From NCBI GenBank assembly GCA_020002185.1, contig CM034538.1, positions 4,060,773 to 4,124,772 on the forward strand: DNA of 64,000 nt. The letters run 5' to 3'. Below the pieces are notes generated by a model. It saw nothing but the letters and a program-made list of their open reading frames with translations. It had not been told where the DNA came from and ran no database searches. This DNA is from Paraescarpia echinospica (taxonomy: Eukaryota > Annelida > Polychaeta > Sabellida > Siboglinidae). This document shows, piece by piece, positions 60,201-64,000 of this stretch. The stretch's first letter is position 1; each line of letters starts with the position of its first letter. The translations under genes were made by a program, and so were the position numbers.

Positions 60201-60959
60201 CGGTATATATTTCCTATAGTGACTGTCTGCGATAAGCCTCCTCCATTTACTTGTATTATTTATCCCTCCTCCCATTGTTCATACATATTTAATTTCATCT
60301 TTACTTCATAATCAAAGTGTTTATATATATTAATAATCCCCCTTTGGTGCTGCAACTTTTTCCTTGGGATATACAGTCATATCCATTTAATTGAATTAGT
60401 GATAAGTCATCATTATCAGATAACCAGCTCTCTTGGAGACATATTATGCTAAATTTAAGGAAGACAAGTCATTTACAAATGCCTCGAGCTCACTAAACTT
60501 TGCTTTAATGGTCTGTATATTTGAGCTTAGGATACTGAAATGTTTATTATTGTTTTGAACTAACAAATTTAATTTTTCAAAATCATAATATGACGATCGG
60601 CGTATTGTTGGCAATTCATTATTTTCGTCAACAGTATTACTGATGTTTAGAATATTATTTAGACAATTATTTGTAATACCACCTGTAAATTGGAGAAAAG
60701 TTTCGTCAGTTATCATTTCAGTGTATTTTAATGAGATCAGCATATTTTCAATGTGCAATAATGTTTCAGTAAGAGTGTGTGCCTTTAGTGTTTGAGTTAC
60801 TAGATTTTGTTTAATAATATTTGTATTTTGTTCATGTAAAGATAAAGCAGTGCATGATAAGTAGCTACTTAAAGTGTCAGAGATAGAAAAAAAACACATT
60901 ATGTTTAGAAACAAATTCAAGAAAAAAAAGGCGATGTAATAGAAAAAAGTCAGGACCAT
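57290..60959 (-). pseudogene. CR1/Jockey-like LINE, endonuclease plus reverse transcriptase, decayed
   Basis: On - and in order: an N-terminal hydrophobic/Asn-rich segment ending FSILSSNIQTIKAKFSELEA (60.5 kb), endonuclease pieces IICLQESWLSDND, IGNIYRPPRP, LILAGDYNINML and SDHHP, then a linker. RT pieces follow: NSCGCDGLSTKLLKML, GVPQGSILGPLLF (58.58 kb), IIYADDTTL (58.49 kb) and LYNSLIVPHINYCIMAWG. The C-terminal part ends near 57.8 kb. Several frameshifts separate these, so it is inactive, though the YADD box survives. The 3' end near 57290 finishes with a TTCTTCTTCTT tail on -, as expected for CR1-like elements. Confidence 0.88.
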
Positions 60960-61017
60960 TTGACATGGCCCGAGAAAAAAAAAACTTAAGAATAAAACTG
61001 TATTTCTAGTGGTAGGA

Positions 61018-61622
61018 GCTAATGCATTCTACTGCATTCTAACCAACACATTTCCAACATATAAAAATGCAAAAAGGTTATTATATTATAACAAATAAAA
61101 AAAGTGTGTGTAAAATAAATAAACAGAAAACGAATCACAAGTCACGACACAAGTGAGTGACAAATTGCACTAAGAGATTTTTTTAAAATGATTTAGAGAA
61201 TACTGCAAATAGCAAAACAAGATATTGGAAGTAAACGTACGTTAATACAAACGCAAGGTACCCTTTAACTAACTTTGTTTACATACATATAGTTCCTATA
61301 GCTAACATTGCAAATGCAATCTAATGCATTTTACCCAACGCATTTCTAATATATATAAATGCATAGGTTATTTTATTATAACAAATAAAAAGTCGTGTGG
61401 AAAATAAAGAAGCATTAAACAGAAAACGGATCACAAGTCACGACACAAGTGAGTAACAAACTGCACTAAGATATATTCAAAAAAAGTTGATATAGGGAAC
61501 ACTGCAAATAGCAAAAACAAGATATTAAAGAAGAAAAAAACCCTACGTTAATAGAAAAACAGGTACCTTTTAACCAACTTATTTACATACATACAGTTCA
61601 TATAGCTGACATTGCCAATCGC
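61018..61622 (-). repeat. two ~300-bp tandem units at the LINE 5' end
   Basis: 61018-61317 and 61318-61622 share CTAATGCATT, CACAAGTCACGACACAAGTG, CTGCAAATAGCAAAA and CATATAGCT in the same order. They lie directly 5' of the minus-strand LINE frame and end in a CpG-containing stretch. Their position suggests promoter monomers. Confidence 0.75.
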
Positions 61623-62585
61623 AGAACTAGATTTCGTGTCAGCAGGCTGCGAAATAAGGCCGGTCCGATCGTCCCGGATGAGTAGTTTCAGTGATCGGAC
61701 TAGTCCATGTTTAATGGAGCAGTCACATCGGACTAGCTGTTATTATGTAAATTAATTTACACTATGTATACGCTAGTTGGGTGTTGTGATGGATTAAAAC
61801 AAAATCAGACAGTAAAGTAGCATTTGATCACAGGCAGCTAAATATTCCGTACGACCGTCAGATGGGAAACTTGCTGAACGCAGTGAATGTAAATGGCGGC
61901 TGTTTACATCCGGTTAGCGTAGGATAGGTAGTGCCACCTAGCGACCATGAGTGATGAGCGACATGAACAAACATACATGCGTGGGTTATAGACATCATTA
62001 CGTGCTATCCCGTCGTGATGGTAGTTGCGTCATTCCTGCATTGGGTGATTATTTTAGCAATAAGTTACCAAACGCCAGCAATGTTACTGATTGTTTAGTC
62101 GGCTTCTGAAAAGTAAAGGGCAAATGATGCAACTTAGTCCGACAATGTCGGTCCTTTGTCGCCGTAAGGCTTCAAATTCTGCTGGAATCGCCTTGTCCAC
62201 GACTCCTGTTTCCTGCCCCTGATTAAACTAGTCATTTCTTCTGATAACTTTGCAATTGAATCTACGAAATCACATGTATTTGTTCCTATTAATGACACAT
62301 TTAGTTGAACATTTAATTGAAATGGGAAACGGCTTGTTTTCTTTATGAAATAAAGCCACTTTTACTATGTGCCACAACTGTCACACATATATGATACAAC
62401 AGTATGATTGATTTTTAAGGACTAGTAAAACAATATGAGGACTAGTTGTTTCTGAGTCAGCTAGTCCGACGGACTACCTGTCAACTAAATCCGCCGTGCA
62501 CCCTGTGTCAGTCAGAAATGTCACGGTGAGCAACAACTGATTGTTCACATCATTATCACCGACATTTGGTGCTATGCCTTGCTTG
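61623..62585. other. spacer with GGACTAG-type dyads
   Basis: Words CGGACTAGTCC (61696), TCGGACTAGC (61729) and CTAGTCCGACGGACTAC (62461) form short palindromes. This may be an unrecognised DNA element, but I could not define its ends. Confidence 0.35.
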
Positions 62586-63314
62586 TCATTGGTACTTGTC
62601 CAGCTCATTCGAGGTGTATATCCTGTGAATCATGTTGTTGACATCCTTGATTACAATGTTCCCATTGTAAGTCCAGCAGTCTCTGATTTTGTTTGCTTTT
62701 TTTAACACTCTTGTTGCGTAAGCCAACTTTGAGCGCATTATTGTCAAATCTTCATTTATGAAGATCTTCAAACTTCGCTCGGCTACTCGTTCGGTCTTTT
62801 GTTTAAGTGAAGCTCTTGACTGAAACACTCTGTCGCGTGTCTTCTCCGATTTGAAGCGGACGATTATGGGTCGCGGCCTGGTGGAGGTGTCCGTTTTGTG
62901 ACCAATTCTGTGTACCCGTTCAAAGTCGCTGGGCAATACAGCAGGACTGATTTTCATGTGCTCGTTGCAAATTTTGATGAGCTTTGACTCAAGGTCCTCC
63001 CCATGACCTGTCTCCTCAATGCCACTGAAACGTAGGTTTGTCCTACGGCCATATTGTTCATTGTCATCAATTTGGTTCTGGAGATGAGTAACCTTATCTT
63101 CAAGCAGTGCAATTTTATTGTTTTTTTCATCCAGTTGTTGAAAGTTTTTGAACGTTTGTCTCAATTCACGAATCTCTTTGGCGAGTTCATCCGGAAAGAG
63201 AACCTGTTTCATTTTGTTCAGTACTGCTGAATCGTTGAGGGCTGCAATTAGTCTTAGAACTAACTGATCTTCTTGGTTATCCTCAACATTGCTTGATCTA
63301 CGCGACTTTGGCAT
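62586..63314 (-). CDS. LINE ORF1p-like protein, intact frame
   Basis: 242 residues from MPKSRRSSN. An in-frame ATG 26 codons upstream is less likely because its extension looks unrelated. Layout: a basic/acidic start, a coiled coil over about residues 40-95 (IRELRQTFKNFQQLDE, IALLEDKVTHLQNQI), an RRM-like domain beginning RRTNLRFSGIEE with RPIIVRFKSEKTRDRVF, and a C-terminal domain with SLKIFINEDLT and YATRVLKKANKIRD. This is the coiled coil-RRM-CTD order of L1-type ORF1p, an RNA-binding chaperone of LINE particles. No stop or frameshift. No ORF2 follows directly; the decayed LINE downstream starts over 1.6 kb away. It could be a solo remnant or a retained gene. Confidence 0.8.
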   Translation of the reverse strand: MPKSRRSSNVEDNQEDQLVLRLIAALNDSAVLNKMKQVLFPDELAKEIRELRQTFKNFQQLDEKNNKIALLEDKVTHLQNQIDDNEQYGRRTNLRFSGIEETGHGEDLESKLIKICNEHMKISPAVLPSDFERVHRIGHKTDTSTRPRPIIVRFKSEKTRDRVFQSRASLKQKTERVAERSLKIFINEDLTIMRSKLAYATRVLKKANKIRDCWTYNGNIVIKDVNNMIHRIYTSNELDKYQ

Positions 63315-63624
63315 ATTGTAAGCCGACTTGCAAACGCGGAACACAATAATAAGTGGGTGTCTACAGTTCCACTGTCCGGCGTTGTTTGCCAATGCCAGAC
63401 GTTGTTACGTAATGCACCCTGCTACACAAGCAGGCACTGACACTGAGGCGTAATGTGCATCGATTTCAGGCTTAAGTTATGGAACTAATAGCAGCTAAGC
63501 AACCTCTATCTAGCACTTTCACAAAGTTCAGCGTGCTCTATCTCCTCCGGTCAGTCACCCACCTTGAAAACCTCCACACTCCAAGGCCTCCCCACCACAA
63601 CAAAATATGCAAAGCTATCCCCGG

Positions 63625-63636
63625 GCAGCCATCTTG
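63625..63636 (-). promoter_or_regulatory. YY1-like site upstream of the ORF1p frame
   Basis: On - this reads CAAGATGGCTGC, close to the YY1 site that sits at the 5' end of human L1. It lies about 310 bp before the ORF1p start, in the sense orientation. Confidence 0.4.
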
Positions 63637-63659
63637 TCACATCTCGATATTAGTACCAA

Positions 63660-64000
63660 TTTAAAGATCGTTCTTTTGTCGTTCTGGTGATATAAATAAC
63701 TTGTGTATACGACGGTTAGGGCAAGAGCACGGACAGATTAAAAAGTACCATCGAATATATCCGTGCTGTAATCCGCTCGAATAATTTGCCCATAATTAAC
63801 AAGAACTATAGCATTCGTTCAAGCCATTATACCACATCTGTAATACATTTTCTCAGTAAAACAAAATACACATGTGAACACAGAAAGGAATGAACTTTAT
63901 TTCTGTATACAATATATGATATTTAATGCAAAAATAAAACAGTTATAGACATGTCAATTAGTCATTATTACGCAGTGGTTGGACCAATTCCACAGAGCTG
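63660..64000. other. right edge, no feature seen
   Basis: Ordinary AT-leaning sequence with no supported gene or repeat before the window ends. Confidence 0.5.

Overview
The window is nuclear DNA of an animal, most likely a marine invertebrate (I cannot name the phylum). It has spliced genes with GT-AG introns, a tRNA-derived SINE, LINE/CR1-like and Ty3/Gypsy retroelements, small inverted-repeat elements and very many minisatellites. By my hand tally, roughly a fifth of it is tandem repeat.

Layout. Positions 1-15.4 kb hold almost only minisatellites (units 18-51 bp) separated by AT-rich DNA, plus one weak zinc-finger-like exon candidate near 2.2 kb. SRP9 (signal recognition particle 9 kDa subunit) lies at 17.6-21.0 kb on + with 3 exons. 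PUS10 (tRNA pseudouridine synthase) lies at 34.1-23.1 kb on - with 18 exons that I could join in phase into 522 codons plus a stop. The two genes converge tail to tail. From 31.5 to 43.8 kb is a transposon cluster: a SINE, a hAT-like element holding another inverted-repeat element, a decayed LINE, and a CR1-type LINE split by a Ty3/Gypsy element that is itself split by a TTAA-flanked piggyBac-like element. C1orf198 (4 exons, 403 codons) spans 44.6-49.65 kb on +. An unrecognised 5-exon gene is at 57.05-55.64 kb on -. A decayed minus-strand LINE with two ~300-bp tandem 5' units spans 61.6-57.3 kb, and a LINE ORF1p-like open frame of 242 residues spans 63.3-62.6 kb on -.

The main observation is a recurring link between minisatellites and gene signals. 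In all three recognised genes, tandem repeats are built from copies of the gene's own splice junction or stop-codon region: SRP9 stop codon (and the acceptor of its last exon), PUS10 exon 1 donor, PUS10 exon 5 and exon 10 acceptors, and C1orf198 exon 3 and exon 4 acceptors. This fills introns and a 3' UTR with decoy splice sites. At PUS10 exon 10 the 30-bp unit keeps the reading frame open through every copy.

All exon calls come from reading the sequence and from remembered family sequences. No alignment or transcript data were available.
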